Of a stretch of 64,000 bases of DNA, positions 63,395-64,000 are shown one piece after another (position 1 is the first letter of the stretch; each line of letters opens with the position of its first letter). This stretch comes from JAAZKA01 sp034926225. GTDB lineage: Bacteria > Bacillota > Clostridia > Oscillospirales > QAMX01. The stretch lies in assembly GCA_034926225.1 (NCBI GenBank), contig JAYFRF010000008.1, forward strand, positions 124,001 through 188,000. Direction: 5' to 3'. The position numbers and the translations under genes are program-made. The notes beneath the pieces are model-generated. The model was not told the DNA's origin, did not search any database, and saw nothing but the letters and a program-made list of their open reading frames with translations.

Positions 63395-63432
63395 CCCCCT
63401 TCGCGTCGTTAGTATACCCGACACGAAGGGGG
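63395..63432 (-). other. Hairpin covering the YtxH-like gene's ribosome binding site
   Basis: A 14-bp stem with one mismatch (63395-63408 / 63419-63432). It ends the upstream gene and also locks AGGGGG of the small gene's ribosome binding site in its stem. Confidence 0.6.
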
Positions 63433-63454
63433 TTACACTGTTAATTTTAACCTT

Positions 63455-64000
63455 CTAACCGTCGATCGGCAGCAGGAACATGTTCTCCGCACGTCCGCCC
63501 CGTCCGCCATACGTCACAGGATACTCTGCTTCACAGCCGCCGCCTGAGACGACGACGACAATCTTCGTTTTTCCTTCCGTGCGCTGCGCACGCAGAGCAA
63601 GCGCCGTACCGTCCTCCGTATATCGGATGATATACAGTTCATCACCCGCGCTGACCGTGCCGTCTTCGTTCTCTATCGCCTGACAGACACTCATCTTCAT
63701 GCTGTCGAAACGCGGGATGACGAGCAACGTTTCACCGTCCTCATCGACTATGTACCGCTGCAACAGTACCGCTTCGCTAAGCTGCTCCCTGCTCGGGTTT
63801 TTGATGATCATCCCCATGCACAGTTCCGGCGCACCTGCATCCGCGAGGATTGTATACGTCATATTCTCCGGATATCCGTAGAGGGCCTGCGTCGTCGCCG
63901 TTGTAGTTGCGGCAGTTTGTGTCGTTTGCACGGCTGTCGTAGCGGCTGCCGTCGTTACCATTTGCGTGGAGATCTTTGCTGTTGTCGTTTGTATGGAGGT
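63455..64000 (-). CDS. Unrecognised Thr-rich exported-type protein (partial)
   Basis: The frame runs open to the right edge (about 181 residues visible), so the N-terminus lies outside the window. The visible start is a Thr/Ala-rich linker (TTAVQTTQTAATTTATTQ), then a globular C-terminal portion with SREQLSEAVLLQRYIVDEDGETLLVIPRF and KTKIVVVVSGGGCEAEY. Such linkers are usual in secreted or lipoproteins. No family is recognised. Confidence 0.6.
   Translation of the reverse strand, partial: TSIQTTTAKISTQMVTTAAATTAVQTTQTAATTTATTQALYGYPENMTYTILADAGAPELCMGMIIKNPSREQLSEAVLLQRYIVDEDGETLLVIPRFDSMKMSVCQAIENEDGTVSAGDELYIIRYTEDGTALALRAQRTEGKTKIVVVVSGGGCEAEYPVTYGGRGGRAENMFLLPIDG

Overview
This 64 kb window looks like a chromosome segment of a fairly GC-rich (high-50s percent by eye) low-copy Firmicute, most likely a gut Clostridia of the Oscillospirales/Christensenellales type. 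That placement is an inference. It rests on the hrcA-grpE-dnaK-dnaJ order with CIRCE operators, strong AGGAGG ribosome binding sites, TTGACA/TATAAT promoters with 17-bp spacers, an SLH-anchored surface lysozyme, HelD, a SpoIIIE/FtsK-type translocase and many Gfo/Idh/MocA sugar-type dehydrogenases. I see no rRNA, tRNA, CRISPR array, transposase or integrated phage.

Layout. 1-6230 (+): the tail of a ceramidase-like protein, then a Gfo/Idh dehydrogenase, an alpha/beta hydrolase, an SGNH hydrolase, and a HelD helicase coupled to a YfbR-type nucleotidase. 6342-16417 (-): RidA, an AT-rich P-loop protein framed by two diverged copies of a ~140-bp repeat, an ABC-F ATPase, a CBM9-like protein, a cupin, a decayed Gfo/Idh pseudogene, mscL, serS, and a par locus in which a ChbG/YdjC-type deacetylase lies between parA and parB. 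16767-18146 (+): secreted GH24 lysozyme with SLH domains. 18195-30945 (-): Sip1-type alpha-galactosidase, hrcA-grpE-dnaK-dnaJ, a znuABC-type metal transporter, groESL (both chaperone operons with CIRCE), and a lipid kinase. 31136-45096 (-): a Gfo/Idh gene with a palindromic operator, a hairpin-rich intergenic repeat, the propeller cluster and a thioesterase. 45263-50436 (+): two Gfo/Idh genes, a PutP-type symporter and PepD. 50492-55222 (-): a DUF2087 regulator with a palindrome over its promoter, a DUF4886/isomerase/esterase operon and phosphoglycerate mutase. 55507-64000: a small membrane protein, nagA-uppP-ftsK, a HAD phosphatase/phosphoesterase pair, and two small or partial genes.

The strongest candidate for an undescribed system is 32806-44515. 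One compact operon carries four paralogous ~714-724-residue proteins that I do not recognise. They have no signal peptide, look like repeated beta-blades, and share long invariant stretches rich in His, Asp, Cys and Trp. Interleaved are a lipoprotein that fuses a propeller-like N-terminal half to a family-1-type solute-binding half, and a PHP phosphoesterase with a complete set of metal ligands. Two junctions are 4-bp start/stop overlaps, and one good promoter precedes the whole unit. No permease or ABC ATPase is present.

Much of the remaining accessory content fits breakdown of unusual sugars or glycosides: five Gfo/Idh genes (one dead), a TIM-barrel isomerase, several esterase-like hydrolases, a CBM9-like protein, Sip1-type alpha-galactosidase, a ChbG-type deacetylase and NagA. 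The housekeeping genes (heat shock, division, translation, zinc uptake) are intact and conventional.
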